From assembly GCA_041398745.1 (NCBI GenBank), contig JAWKUB010000004.1, positions 310,001-374,000 on the forward strand: a DNA stretch of 64,000 bases, written 5' to 3'. Of this stretch, positions 19,996 through 29,087 are shown piece after piece. Source of the stretch: JACKHO01 sp041398745 (GTDB lineage: Bacteria > Planctomycetota > Planctomycetia > Planctomycetales > Planctomycetaceae). The translations under genes were made by a program, and so were the position numbers. The first letter of the stretch is position 1. Each line of letters begins with the position of its first letter. Under the pieces are notes generated by a model that was given only the letters and a program-made list of their open reading frames with translations, had not been told where the DNA came from and did not search any database.

Positions 19996-20060
19996 TGGCT
20001 GTGTGTCACGCCGAGTCAAGAAGTCGAGAGAGAAGTTTTCTGACATTAGCCGAGCATCTC

Positions 20061-21536
20061 ATGACAAGTGATTCAAAAATTCAACATGCGCCGGAAAGCG
20101 ATAGCAACATACCGGACATCGACGAGGACTCCGTTCCTCAGGAGGAAGGTGCAAACGAATTGGATGTGGACGATGCGGAGTCTGTCTTCGGCGACGACTC
20201 ATTTCCCGACACGGCTCCGAACAGCTCGGACGGTTCCACGAAAGTCATGACGAACCAGGCGCTGGAGGATATGGGGCTTCAGGTTCCGAGCTGGCGGTCA
20301 GGCGAAGAGACCTTCGCCAATCCTGAAGATGAGGCCAGTGAGCCGAGCGATACAGAATCGGCCCTCGATGATGAAGAAACTTCCGTCGTCGCCGGAGCCG
20401 ACTCCGAACTCAAAGGCCCGCTTCTCGATCAGCCTTCCAGCCTCGATTTTTCAGGGTTGCAAACGGGTGAAACGAGTTCTGCTGCCCAACCGGCTCGCGA
20501 GTCACTGCCACTTCCGGATGTGGGTGGAGGGCTACCAGCTCCCACTCTCGGCGAAACTCGGGCCGTTGAGGGAGGTGATACCAAGGAGTTCAAACTCCCC
20601 AATACCACAAGTGACGCCGGCCCGCTGCCACCACCTTCCACCCTCAGCGACGCCAAACCACTTCTGCCTCCACGGGATGAAGTACCACTTGAGGCGTCCG
20701 CGGCGCCCCAGGTAACTGCGGCACCCGCGAAAACGTCGGCCAAACAATCAACCAAACCTGCGGAAAAAAAACAGCCCGTTCCGACCGATCGCCAAGAGGA
20801 TGAGCAAAAGCCCAGTTTGCTTTTGCCGTTGCTCATCAGCTATGCGAGCGCCATTACGCTGGCATTTCTGTACCTGCTGCTGTTTGGAGGCGGTGCGAGA
20901 GAGCACCATTTGGAAAGCCTGCCTGATGTCGCTCCCGAAGACCCGAAGGAACTTTCCTATGTGCCTTTCGACATGGAACTCGCTCCTGGCCATTCCCTGA
21001 GGCTCGGAGAATCCCGCCGGTTCGGGAACATTCTTGTTGAACCTGTTCGCGTGACCTACGAACCAATCCAGTTCCGCCACTACGCCAACGGCAACAGTAA
21101 GCGTCCTGACTCAGCACCAGTCCTGAAACTGTGGGTAAAGTTCACGAACGTCTCGACTGACCAAACAATTGCACCGCTCGACGCACCGCTGCTACTGAAA
21201 TGGGTCGGCAGGTCCGGTGACGAAACGGAATACACGAATCAGTACTTGTTTCAGCCTGGTTCGACGAAGTCCAAGAGCGACCTGATTTCGATTTACCGCA
21301 TGCCCGTCGCGTTTGACTGGGACCTCGTTGGACAGAACCTCGGCAAGGAACTTGCCCCCGGTGAGTCTTACGAGACTTTCATCCCGAGCGTCGACGATGA
21401 AACCGCCAATGTCGACGGATCGGTTACCTGGCGTATTCAAATCCGTAAGGGTTATTCACAAAGTGGAAACGGCGTCACCACCATGATCGAAGTCAACTTC
21501 GACGATTCTGCCATCGAAAAGAAACAGTCAGCATAG
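20061..21536 (+). CDS. Hypothetical single-TM protein with acidic, proline-rich N-terminus
   Basis: I do not recognise the family. The ATG at 20061 (MTSDSKIQHAPESDSN) is preferred over an upstream in-frame start that would overlap bioD. Residues 1-~250 are acidic and rich in Ser, Pro and Glu and look disordered. A single transmembrane helix follows (LLLPLLISYASAITLAFLYL, near residue 255), then ~210 residues that look folded: a region around PFDMELAPGHSLRLGESRRFGN and repeated beta strands (APVLKLWVKFTNVSTDQTIAPLDAPLLLKW). The topology would place the disordered half inside and the beta domain outside. The ribosome site is weak. It is 65 nt downstream of bioD. Confidence 0.8.
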   Translation: MTSDSKIQHAPESDSNIPDIDEDSVPQEEGANELDVDDAESVFGDDSFPDTAPNSSDGSTKVMTNQALEDMGLQVPSWRSGEETFANPEDEASEPSDTESALDDEETSVVAGADSELKGPLLDQPSSLDFSGLQTGETSSAAQPARESLPLPDVGGGLPAPTLGETRAVEGGDTKEFKLPNTTSDAGPLPPPSTLSDAKPLLPPRDEVPLEASAAPQVTAAPAKTSAKQSTKPAEKKQPVPTDRQEDEQKPSLLLPLLISYASAITLAFLYLLLFGGGAREHHLESLPDVAPEDPKELSYVPFDMELAPGHSLRLGESRRFGNILVEPVRVTYEPIQFRHYANGNSKRPDSAPVLKLWVKFTNVSTDQTIAPLDAPLLLKWVGRSGDETEYTNQYLFQPGSTKSKSDLISIYRMPVAFDWDLVGQNLGKELAPGESYETFIPSVDDETANVDGSVTWRIQIRKGYSQSGNGVTTMIEVNFDDSAIEKKQSA

Positions 21537-21557
21537 AAGTGACTTGGTTGCTTCCCT

Positions 21558-21599
21558 CAACGATCTCGACCGTGGCGAAGCAACATTCAACCATCTCAA
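21558..21599 (-). repeat. Dispersed intergenic repeat, copy 2 (family with 2574-2617)
   Basis: Reverse-complement copy of the repeat at 2574-2617, sharing the tgagatggttgaatgt lead and the cttcgc core. Here it sits between two convergent genes, 22 nt after one stop and 55 nt before the other, where it could also serve in transcript ending. Confidence 0.6.
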
Positions 21600-21653
21600 C
21601 CCCATAACGAAACGCTCGCCTTAGTGGCATAGCGTCGGTCGTTCGACGGTTGT

Positions 21654-24116
21654 TCAATACAACATAATCGCCGCGTCACTCGCCAAGACAATGGATGCCA
21701 CCTGCGTCCAGGCGGCCAGTTCTCCGACCGCCAGCTTCTCGTCTCGCGGGGCATCACCAATCGAAAGCAGGGCCTCCGCGCCATCCTCGTTGGCACTGAA
21801 CTGTGCCTGCATTTCAGTCAACAACTGCATGCACGCCGCCCGTTCGCGCTCATTCGGTGCTCGAGAGGCCGCCAGAGTAAACAGCAGGTCAAGCCGCTCA
21901 CCATCCGTCTCCCGCTGCAACATGAGTCGCTGCGCCAACACGCGAGCCGTTTCGACGCGCTGAGTTTCATTCAATAATCCGAGCGACTGCAGTGACGTAT
22001 TCGTCCGCGACCGCCGCACACAACTCGACTCGCGGCTGGGAGCATCGAACAGTGTCATCATGGGGTGTGGGCTGGTTCGCTTCCAGTACATGTACAGACT
22101 GCGGCGATAAATCTTGCTGCCGTTGTCACGTACGTAGTTCTTGGTGTTGCTGGCAGGATGCATCAGCGCCGACCACAACCCCGCCGGCTGATAAGGCTTC
22201 ACGCCTTCGCCACCAATGTGCGGGTCAATGAGGCCACTGGCATAGAGTCCCATGTCGCGAATGACTTCGGCGTCGAGTCGGAAGCTGGGACCACGTCCCC
22301 AGAGTCGATTTTCGGGATCACTCAAATCTGCACGCATCGCGGAACTCTGCCGAAACGTCCGGCTGTTGACGAGTACCCGCATCATGTGTTTCAAATCCCA
22401 ACCGCTCTCCTGCAATTCCACAGCCAGCCAGTCGAGCAATTCAGGATGCGTTGGCTGCTCTCCCTGGTAACCAAAATCTTCCGGCGTTCGCACCAGTCCG
22501 TAACCAAAAACCTGTTGCCACATTCGGTTAACGAGCACACGGGCCACCAGCGGATTGTCACGCGAGGTCAGCCAACGCGCGAGACCGAGTCGATTCCGGG
22601 GGACGTCCTCCGGCAATTGACCCAGCACGCCGAGTACGTCCGGTGTTAGTGGATCGCCCTTGGGCAAGTTGTATTCGCCGCGGTCCAGGACATACGTGGG
22701 CCGTGGTTTTTCCAATTCGACAGCAACGAGAGAGGTGGTAAACGTGGCTTCCGCCGCAGTGAACTGCTCCTGAAGAGCCTTGGCGTCCGCATGGCACGAG
22801 AGTTCCGCGAACGGCCCGTCGGTTGTGGCGAGCAGTTCGAGCTTCTTAGCTGCGGTTGCCTCATTCCACTCAGTGACCTTCTCCTCAGGCAGATCTGCTG
22901 CTTCTGATAAAGCTACGGCAGCATTCTTCAACAATTCCTCGCGTTGATTCATAAGCGCGTTGTACTGCTCCCAACTCGCATCATCGGCGGGTGCATTCAC
23001 GACGGGACTGTAGTCGTACTTGTTCCCGTCCATGGAGTGCTCCGACGTGCTGTTGAAGAACGCCAGCAGCTGGTAGTACTCGGTCTGAGGAATCGGATCA
23101 TATTTGTGAGAGTGGCAGCGGGCACACGTCAGCGAGAGACCGAGAAACACAGTCCCCAAGGTCTCGACACGGTCGAAGTTGTTCTTGGCCTGAAACTCTT
23201 CAGGAATGGCTCCCCCTTCCGCAGTCGTCGGATTCATGCGCACGTAGCCCGTTGCTACCTGTTGTTCCAGCGTCGGATTCGGCAGCAAATCGCCCGCAAG
23301 TTGCCAGGTTATGAACTCATCCAGCGGCAGGTTCTCGTTCAAGGCCCGAATCACCCAGTCCCGGTAAGGGTAAATCCCGCGGCGATTGTCCAAATGCAGT
23401 CCGTGCGTATCACCATACCGAATGGCGTCGAGCCAGTAGCGGGCCTGATGTTCGCCATACGCCGTGCTTTCGAGCAACTTCCCCACGTAGTTGTCATAGG
23501 CCTCAGGCGAACTGTCCGCCAGATACTTGCTCAATTGCTCTGGCGAAGGTGGCAGCCCCGTCAGCACGAGTGCCGCCCGGCGGGCAAGCACGGCTTTATT
23601 TGCCTCAGGTGCGAAATCACTTCCGTGTTCCGTCAACTGCGCTGCAACAAAGTAATCCACGACCTGACTCTGCGGAGCATCGACCAATGCGGCAGGGAGA
23701 GTCGCTTCCGGTGGAACAAACGCCCAGTGACGGGCATAGTTGCCTCCCTGTTGCACCCATTGCATGAGCAACGTCCGTTCGGCATCGGTCAGTTGTTTCT
23801 CCGCATCCTTCGGAGGCATGGGGTCGTACGCAGATTGAAGCCGAGCCAGCATTTCACTCTTGTCCGGTGCAGAGGGATCGATGGCCTTGTGACCGCCAAG
23901 GTCCTTCGTCGCCAACTCATAAGAATCGAGCCGAAGCAGGTCTGGGTCGGTGGCATCAGGCCCGTGGCAGACAAAGCACTTGTTGGACAAAATGGGGAGA
24001 ATTTGCCTCGCAAAGTTCACCTTGGATGCCTCTTCCGCAACCGAAACCGCAGATTGCGTGGCCAAGAGGCCAATCACAACGAAGCAGCACCACATCCTGT
24101 TGGGCAAAGAAATCAT
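21654..24116 (-). CDS. PSD1-type protein: planctomycete cytochrome c, DUF1549 and DUF1553 domains
   Basis: The 820-residue protein has a signal peptide (WCCFVVIGLLATQSAVSVAEE) and a planctomycete cytochrome domain with one CxxCH haem site (CFVCHGPD) and a distal Met in YDPMPPKDAE. A DUF1549 region follows (AALVLTGLPPSPEQLSKYLAD, YGEHQARYWLDAIRYGDTHG), with a second CxxCH (CARCHSHKYDPI) at its end. The DUF1553 region covers the C-terminal part (RLGLARWLTSRDNPLVARVLVNRMWQQ, VNSRTFRQSSAMR, FDAPSRESSCVRRSRTNTSLQSL). The function of this large planctomycete family is not established; periplasmic redox or sugar oxidation roles have been proposed. Such genes often precede a DUF1501 gene, but none is found here. 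It is convergent with the preceding gene across the 21558 repeat. Confidence 0.93.
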   Translation of the reverse strand: MISLPNRMWCCFVVIGLLATQSAVSVAEEASKVNFARQILPILSNKCFVCHGPDATDPDLLRLDSYELATKDLGGHKAIDPSAPDKSEMLARLQSAYDPMPPKDAEKQLTDAERTLLMQWVQQGGNYARHWAFVPPEATLPAALVDAPQSQVVDYFVAAQLTEHGSDFAPEANKAVLARRAALVLTGLPPSPEQLSKYLADSSPEAYDNYVGKLLESTAYGEHQARYWLDAIRYGDTHGLHLDNRRGIYPYRDWVIRALNENLPLDEFITWQLAGDLLPNPTLEQQVATGYVRMNPTTAEGGAIPEEFQAKNNFDRVETLGTVFLGLSLTCARCHSHKYDPIPQTEYYQLLAFFNSTSEHSMDGNKYDYSPVVNAPADDASWEQYNALMNQREELLKNAAVALSEAADLPEEKVTEWNEATAAKKLELLATTDGPFAELSCHADAKALQEQFTAAEATFTTSLVAVELEKPRPTYVLDRGEYNLPKGDPLTPDVLGVLGQLPEDVPRNRLGLARWLTSRDNPLVARVLVNRMWQQVFGYGLVRTPEDFGYQGEQPTHPELLDWLAVELQESGWDLKHMMRVLVNSRTFRQSSAMRADLSDPENRLWGRGPSFRLDAEVIRDMGLYASGLIDPHIGGEGVKPYQPAGLWSALMHPASNTKNYVRDNGSKIYRRSLYMYWKRTSPHPMMTLFDAPSRESSCVRRSRTNTSLQSLGLLNETQRVETARVLAQRLMLQRETDGERLDLLFTLAASRAPNERERAACMQLLTEMQAQFSANEDGAEALLSIGDAPRDEKLAVGELAAWTQVASIVLASDAAIMLY

Positions 24117-24379
24117 TGAGTACTTCTCACGTACAACTTGAATTCACAACACGTTGGACCGCACAACAGCGGCTACACCTGCATTCAGAATAGTCGCCGC
24201 AGCGTCAACTCTCAATTCGCGTGCTAAAAACCCGACCTTCAGGACGGCGGGATCCGCAGTTTGAACACGACGACGCATCGAGCCAAAGTTTAGTTCCAGT
24301 GGATTCGCGAGTCTGAGCTACCGTTTTCTCGTAATGAACCACACCCGAAGAGAGCATGTCCTTGGGAGATAGCCATGCG

Positions 24380-25084
24380 TTATTCGGGGTCGAAGGTCTC
24401 TTTCATCCACGACATCTGGTTGTCGTCAAACACAGTGGCCAGTTCTCTCTCACCTCTGCGGAAATGTTCGCGCACAACAGTCAGATCATTCTGGAACGCA
24501 CGAAAGACATCGGACTGATACAAGGGTAACTCAATGGGGCCGTACCATGAATTGAGAAGACTGCAAATCGCATTCGCACTAGCCGCAGGACGACGCGGAG
24601 TCTTCAGCCATCGACTGACCACTCCCAGGGATGCACTGCAGTCATCGCAACCAAATTCCTCAAATCGCTGAACAGCCCCAATTGCACTTCCGATGAACTC
24701 GTCACGATCATCTATATTTGGAATGACATGGTTAATCTCCAGTGATGCCTGCACTTGGCCAAGTGGGAACACATTGACGAACTCAGAAGAAATCTCTGCC
24801 ATTGCGTCAACACAAGCCTGCGCACAACCAAGTTCAACGATCGTTTTGGCCCCGTACTTCAATACTTTGTCGATGCGATCAGTCAGATATATCCACTTGT
24901 CGATCTGCAAATGACATGCATGAAGTAACGACGCCAAGGATACCAGCCACATTGCCGAAGGTGGCTCGTCCGTGACATAGTCAGGGAACATCAGCAGCGA
25001 ATTCACATCAAGGATGCGAATCGGTTGACTGGTTGTCTGTTGCACCAGGAGTACAAACGCTTCAAGCTTGGAGTCATGAGACAT
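24380..25084 (-). CDS. Hypothetical protein
   Basis: No family recognised. The 234 residues are mainly helical with several Cys (AQACVDAMAEI, GCDDCSASLGVVSRWLKTP) and no signal peptide or membrane helix, so it should be cytoplasmic. Its ATG lies 9 nt past the stop of the HEAT-like secreted-protein gene, implying cotranscription. The 263-base gap on its other side (24117-24379) holds nothing I can identify. Confidence 0.65.
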   Translation of the reverse strand: MSHDSKLEAFVLLVQQTTSQPIRILDVNSLLMFPDYVTDEPPSAMWLVSLASLLHACHLQIDKWIYLTDRIDKVLKYGAKTIVELGCAQACVDAMAEISSEFVNVFPLGQVQASLEINHVIPNIDDRDEFIGSAIGAVQRFEEFGCDDCSASLGVVSRWLKTPRRPAASANAICSLLNSWYGPIELPLYQSDVFRAFQNDLTVVREHFRRGERELATVFDDNQMSWMKETFDPE

Positions 25085-25093
25085 TAGATGCCG

Positions 25094-26035
25094 TCACTCC
25101 AAAGCCGCCTGTGCAGCGTGCAGTTCCTTGCGAACAGCATCCAACTGCTCTTCGAACGCCTTGCGTTGCTCGTCGGTTAGTTTCTCGTCGCCGTCGATTT
25201 GTTCTCTCAGCTCTCGAAGTTTGTCGAGTGCTGTCTCGATGGAAGTATTCGCCTGCTTTCGTTGCGCAGGAATTTGCTGAGGAAAGTTTGGCGGAAGGTT
25301 GGGGGCGAAGTTCGGTGGAATGAACGGTATGTTCCCCTGGGCTCGCATTTGGACGGCCTTGCCGTACTTCTCAAACAGAGCCGCCAGTTCCGGGTGCTTT
25401 TTCTTCAGCTCTGCCTCGTCGGCGACTTCGTGCTTTTCGACTTTGAGCTTACCGTCAACTTTCGTCTCCACTTCTACTCGAATGTCTTTTCCATTCTCAT
25501 CGCGAAAGCGAACTGTGCGATTACCTTCTTCGATTTCAATCGACCGACTTCCATTCGTAATTGAGACACGCGTCCGTACGCCCACAGCACCACCCGGACG
25601 CGGCGGAAATCCTCCCGCTCCCCGAGGACCGAGTGGCCCTCCAGCCGCGGGTTTCAATGCGTCGAGTCGACGCGCGGCAATGCGTCCAATTGGCCCGTCC
25701 TGTTTGGACACTTCCTTCAGTCCCGCCTCGGCTGCCTGTTTCACGCCAGCGTCAGTCGAGTTGCTGTAAATCGTGCTGAGAATCATGACGGAACTCAGCC
25801 CTGCTTCGGCATTCGGTACCTTGGCTGTTTCGACCAATGCCTCGACTACCTCCGGAGTTCCCATGTCGGTGAGTTTCTTGCTCGCAGTCCGCCGCACTTC
25901 CGGGTCGGGCGACGCGAGGTCACCCACCAGCGTTTTGATTTGCCCCGATGTCTCACCTGGAGCCACGTCATCTGCAATGCAGTAACCAGTCATGACAACG
26001 GTTGCCAGTAATGCGGTAGCAAGCTTTCGCAACAT
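25094..26035 (-). CDS. Secreted HEAT-repeat-like protein with C-terminal helical tail
   Basis: The second of two nearby ATGs (26035; MLRKLATALLATVVMTGYCIA signal region) is chosen because GGAG lies 8 nt ahead; the ATG at 26041 is also possible. After the signal peptide, residues ~25-110 look like two to three HEAT/ARM-type helical hairpins (DLASPDPEVRRTASKKLTDMG, TPEVVEALVETAKVPNAEAGL). A Gly/Pro-rich linker follows (PAAGGPLGPRGAGGFPPRPG), then a strand-rich region (TRVSITNGSRSIEIEEGNRT) and a C-terminal coiled-coil (DKLRELREQIDGDEKLTDEQ). It is exported, presumably a periplasmic scaffold. The downstream 24380 gene follows by 9 nt. Confidence 0.75.
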   Translation of the reverse strand: MLRKLATALLATVVMTGYCIADDVAPGETSGQIKTLVGDLASPDPEVRRTASKKLTDMGTPEVVEALVETAKVPNAEAGLSSVMILSTIYSNSTDAGVKQAAEAGLKEVSKQDGPIGRIAARRLDALKPAAGGPLGPRGAGGFPPRPGGAVGVRTRVSITNGSRSIEIEEGNRTVRFRDENGKDIRVEVETKVDGKLKVEKHEVADEAELKKKHPELAALFEKYGKAVQMRAQGNIPFIPPNFAPNLPPNFPQQIPAQRKQANTSIETALDKLRELREQIDGDEKLTDEQRKAFEEQLDAVRKELHAAQAALE

Positions 26036-26155
26036 GGACATGTCTCCAAACAATCGTGTACGGCAGGGTATTCTGACCACAGGAAGTGATTCGCACATCA
26101 TGCTAACGAACTCAGCTTACAGACGAAAGAGTTTTCTCGCAGGGAAGATTACTGG

Positions 26156-26431
26156 TCATCGGAACCGGGTCAGGCCCGAGGCGAACATGCTGACGATGAA
26201 GAAGAAGCCAGCAACGACAAATAATCCAATGATTACCGGGACTTTGAACGACTGGTGCACCAGCGCTGATACAACAAGTAAGACGAACGTGAGGATTGTT
26301 CCCAGTCCACCTGTGTGATCAATTTCACTGGCGACAATGCTGGTCAGAATGATTCCCACCAGCCATAACAATGCGCGCCACGCCGCCTGCCACCAGGTAA
26401 GTGGTGGAATCGTCGCCCCTGATTCATTCAT
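26156..26431 (-). CDS. Small three-helix membrane protein
   Basis: Start chosen at the ATG at 26431 (MNESGATIPPLTWWQAAWRA), because GGAGG lies just upstream; longer in-frame forms lack a site. The 91 residues contain about three hydrophobic helices (LLWLVGIILTSIVASEI, GTILTFVLLVVSALVHQ, VPVIIGLFVVAGFFFIVSMFA) with a final FRFR-like basic end. It is an inner-membrane protein of unknown role, 55 nt before the HEAT-like gene's longest frame on the same strand. Confidence 0.65.
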   Translation of the reverse strand: MNESGATIPPLTWWQAAWRALLWLVGIILTSIVASEIDHTGGLGTILTFVLLVVSALVHQSFKVPVIIGLFVVAGFFFIVSMFASGLTRFR

Positions 26432-26566
26432 GGGTACCCTCCGAAAGTCTCTACTGACTGGACCGAACGTCGCCCATACACTCGTCGTGCAAAAAAATTC
26501 GCGGGTTGCCAAGATCTCATGGCAACACAGCGAACACATCAGAACATCAGGGTTCCGCTACTAATT

Positions 26567-27265
26567 CTACAACCTTTTCCTCAGCCGAGGCCAGAAGCGT
26601 CCCGTGCGGGACATGTATTCGGTGTACTCGTCTCCGAATCGCTCCACGAGTTTCTCCTCTTCGATGCGCGTCCGAACTACAAGGAATGCAAAGGGCAGTA
26701 GACCGGTGACAAACAGATACCAGTTGGCTGTTACAACTCCACCGCCGAGAGTGGCAAAGAGGAACGACAAATAAAACGGATGGCGGACATACCGGTATGG
26801 ACCCGATGTGACCAGCAAATGTTCTTTCCTCGTAACGACCGTGTCCGTCAAATTCTTACCGAGCGTCTGGAAGGTCCAGACAAACAACACACCCCAGACT
26901 GAAATCAATGCGAAGCCGCTCCAACGTATCCAGATGGGAAGTGGAACGGCCGCCCATGCCATTAGCGTGGGATCGTACATCCAGGCTGCACCACCAATAA
27001 ACCAGGGCAGACCGCCCAAACGCAGGCCGAACAGAATGAAACTCCCTTCCTGCCAGCGGTCGAGCTTCTCCCCACTGCTGTTCGACCGAATACGGTGGTA
27101 GAGCCCGAACGGTAGAAAAACGACGAGGATCGCGACGAAAATCCGGCGAAATAGTTCTTCACTAGACACGATTCTGATTCCGATTCGAACGAGAGAAATG
27201 CATCCGGGACTACTCGCTCGAAAGCCGACAGGCACCACTCGTTTTTCTGACCGGACCGAATTCAT
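26567..27265 (-). CDS. Isoprenylcysteine carboxyl methyltransferase (ICMT)-like membrane methyltransferase
   Basis: The C-terminal half carries the ICMT/PEMT-type signature: LVTSGPYRYVRHPFYLSFLFA (SAM-binding RHP motif) and EEEKLVERFGDEYTEYMSRTG with the conserved Glu-Glu near the end. Several membrane helices are visible (IFVAILVVFLPFGLY, FALISVWGVLFVWTFQ, NWYLFVTGLLPFAFLVV). Bacterial members methylate small lipophilic molecules or protein cysteines; the substrate is unknown. The start is uncertain. The ATG at 27265, 19 nt past the sulfatase stop, has an AGGAG only one base away; a GTG at 27169 is an alternative. It is likely cotranscribed with the sulfatase. Confidence 0.8.
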   Translation of the reverse strand: MNSVRSEKRVVPVGFRASSPGCISLVRIGIRIVSSEELFRRIFVAILVVFLPFGLYHRIRSNSSGEKLDRWQEGSFILFGLRLGGLPWFIGGAAWMYDPTLMAWAAVPLPIWIRWSGFALISVWGVLFVWTFQTLGKNLTDTVVTRKEHLLVTSGPYRYVRHPFYLSFLFATLGGGVVTANWYLFVTGLLPFAFLVVRTRIEEEKLVERFGDEYTEYMSRTGRFWPRLRKRL

Positions 27266-27284
27266 GCTCCTGAGTTTTTGTTGG

Positions 27285-28868
27285 TCATTTCTTCTTCTTT
27301 TTCTCGGGCTTCGGCAAGACATGCGACGCAAAGGCCCATTGGCGCCATTGCTTGCGGAGAGCTTCCACTTCTTCGGGGTGATCCTCCGCGAGGTTATGCT
27401 GCTCGGTGCGGTCGACTGACAAGTCAAACAGTTCCCAGTCGCCGCCCAATCCTTGCCGAACGAGCTTGCGGTCGCCCACGCGGACAGCAGCATTTCCTTC
27501 GTGCTCCCAGTACAGGGGACGCTTCGCGAATTCGCCCTCGCCGGTCAGCAGTGGTCGGAGACTTTGTCCCTGCATGGGAACAATGGCCTTGCCATTGAAT
27601 TCAGTCGGATACGTGGCTGCGCCCAGGTCCACACAAGTCGCCATCAAATCGATGAGATGCGTCGGCGTCGTAATCCAGTCGTCATTTCCGGTTCGTGGCT
27701 TCACCGCCGCGGGCCAGTGTGCGATGAGCGGTGTCGCAATACCCCCTTCGTGGTTGTAGTGCTTGTATTTCCGGAACGGTGTGTTGTTGAGGTGTGCCCA
27801 GCACTGTCCGATGAACACATTCGAGTCGGGATTGCCGGGATGCTCTCCGTCGTACTTTCCCTCTGTCCCGCCTTCGGCGTTTCCGCCGTTGTCCGACAGA
27901 AACAGAATGAGTGTGTTGTCCAACTGGTTCCGCTCTTTAAGCGCGGCAACCAGCTTCCCAATATTCTTGTCGACTTCCTCAATCATAGCGGCGTAAATGG
28001 CCATCATGTCGTCGTAGCGGACCTTCTCGTCATCACTCAGGGAATCCCAGGCGGGAATTGCGTCGGGGCGCGGTTCGAGCTGCCAGCTCGATTCAATCAA
28101 ACCCATTTCAATTTGCCGGGCGTAGCGTTCTTCGCGCAGCTTGTCCCATCCCGCCATGTACTTGCCGCGGTATTTCGCAATGGTCTCCTCGGGAGCCATG
28201 CAGGGAAAGTGAGGAGCCACGTGAGCGAGGTACCAGAAGAATGGCTTATCTGCGGCGAGGGCTTCATCAACAAACTTAATCCCTTGTTCCGTCCATAAAT
28301 CACTCGCGTACCACGGCGGCGAGAGGCGAGGATCATCCTTGGCGATTTCCTCACCGTTCAAATGCATTTTACGATTCTTCATCCCGCCCCCCTGATTTGA
28401 AAAATGCACCCCGCCCAGTTCCAGATTCAAGCTGCGGTCAAATCCCCGCACTGTGGGATTCACTGTATCTGAGTAGCCCACGTGCCACTTGCCGGTCATG
28501 GCCGTGAAGTAGCCCGCGGACGACAGCACCTGTCCAATGGTCACGCACTCATCATTCAATTGGCCACGGTACCCCGGCTCCTCCTGATCGGTCGTCATCC
28601 AGCCCACTCCGGCCTGATGCGAATAGAGCCCGGTCAGCAAGGCTGCCCGCGTTGGACAGCAGCGCCCCGTGTTGTAGAACTGCGAAAACCGCACACCACC
28701 TGCTGCGAGGGCGTCGAGGTTCGGCGTCGGAATTTCACTGCCGTACTGCCCAATATCCGCGAACCCCATGTCATCCACCATGATGATAATAATGTTGGGA
28801 CGCTCCGCCGCAGAACAGACACCAACACACAGCAACAGCGACGCCATCAAGAACCGGGCGAACTTCAT
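27285..28868 (-). CDS. Secreted arylsulfatase-type sulfatase (type I, formylglycine)
   Basis: Starting at the ATG at 28868 the protein has a signal peptide (FLMASLLLCVGVCSAAE), then the sulfatase core: RPNIIIIMVDDMGFADIGQYG with metal-binding Asp residues, and the C-x-P-x-R signature C70-C71-P72-T73-R74 followed by AALLTG. C70 is the residue expected to be converted to formylglycine. TGKWHVGY, FFWYLAHVAPHFP and LFLSDNGGN supply the remaining Lys/His/Asp/Asn active-site residues. It hydrolyses sulfate esters, probably on sulfated glycans or aryl sulfates in the periplasm. The 527-residue length fits. A Lys-rich tail ends the protein (PKPEKKKKK). It is divergent from the sulfatase fusion at 29088, with a palindromic repeat between. 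Confidence 0.95.
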   Translation of the reverse strand: MKFARFLMASLLLCVGVCSAAERPNIIIIMVDDMGFADIGQYGSEIPTPNLDALAAGGVRFSQFYNTGRCCPTRAALLTGLYSHQAGVGWMTTDQEEPGYRGQLNDECVTIGQVLSSAGYFTAMTGKWHVGYSDTVNPTVRGFDRSLNLELGGVHFSNQGGGMKNRKMHLNGEEIAKDDPRLSPPWYASDLWTEQGIKFVDEALAADKPFFWYLAHVAPHFPCMAPEETIAKYRGKYMAGWDKLREERYARQIEMGLIESSWQLEPRPDAIPAWDSLSDDEKVRYDDMMAIYAAMIEEVDKNIGKLVAALKERNQLDNTLILFLSDNGGNAEGGTEGKYDGEHPGNPDSNVFIGQCWAHLNNTPFRKYKHYNHEGGIATPLIAHWPAAVKPRTGNDDWITTPTHLIDLMATCVDLGAATYPTEFNGKAIVPMQGQSLRPLLTGEGEFAKRPLYWEHEGNAAVRVGDRKLVRQGLGGDWELFDLSVDRTEQHNLAEDHPEEVEALRKQWRQWAFASHVLPKPEKKKKK

Positions 28869-28941
28869 ATGCTTACACTCAATTTGAATTGGGGGATCAG
28901 TTGGAAACCGGCCCGATGACTCAGACATGGAATTCAGACGG

Positions 28942-28966
28942 GTGGCACAGACATTCCTGTCTGTGA
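28942..28966 (+). repeat. Palindromic dispersed repeat, copy 1 (family with 55149-55173)
   Basis: A 25-bp sequence with an 8-bp hairpin (core acagacattcctgtctgt, loop ttcc) that recurs identically in reverse orientation at 55149-55173. It lies 74 nt upstream of the sulfatase start on the minus strand; the other copy lies 26 nt upstream of the DUF1552 gene start, in the same orientation relative to the gene. Confidence 0.75.
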
Positions 28967-29087
28967 ACGGTCTTCGATGATACCTCCTTCCTGCCACACA
29001 TTGAATCGACTTCCATTTCAACGCCGTACTTATTATTGCTCAATCGTTCCGGGCGACATTTCCTGACACCCTTCTCGACACTGAACT

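Noticed and set aside
22944..24119. 391-codon open frame on the plus strand
   Set aside because: It lies opposite the PSD1 gene, which has clear domain motifs. The antisense frame is Arg/His-rich and motif-free.
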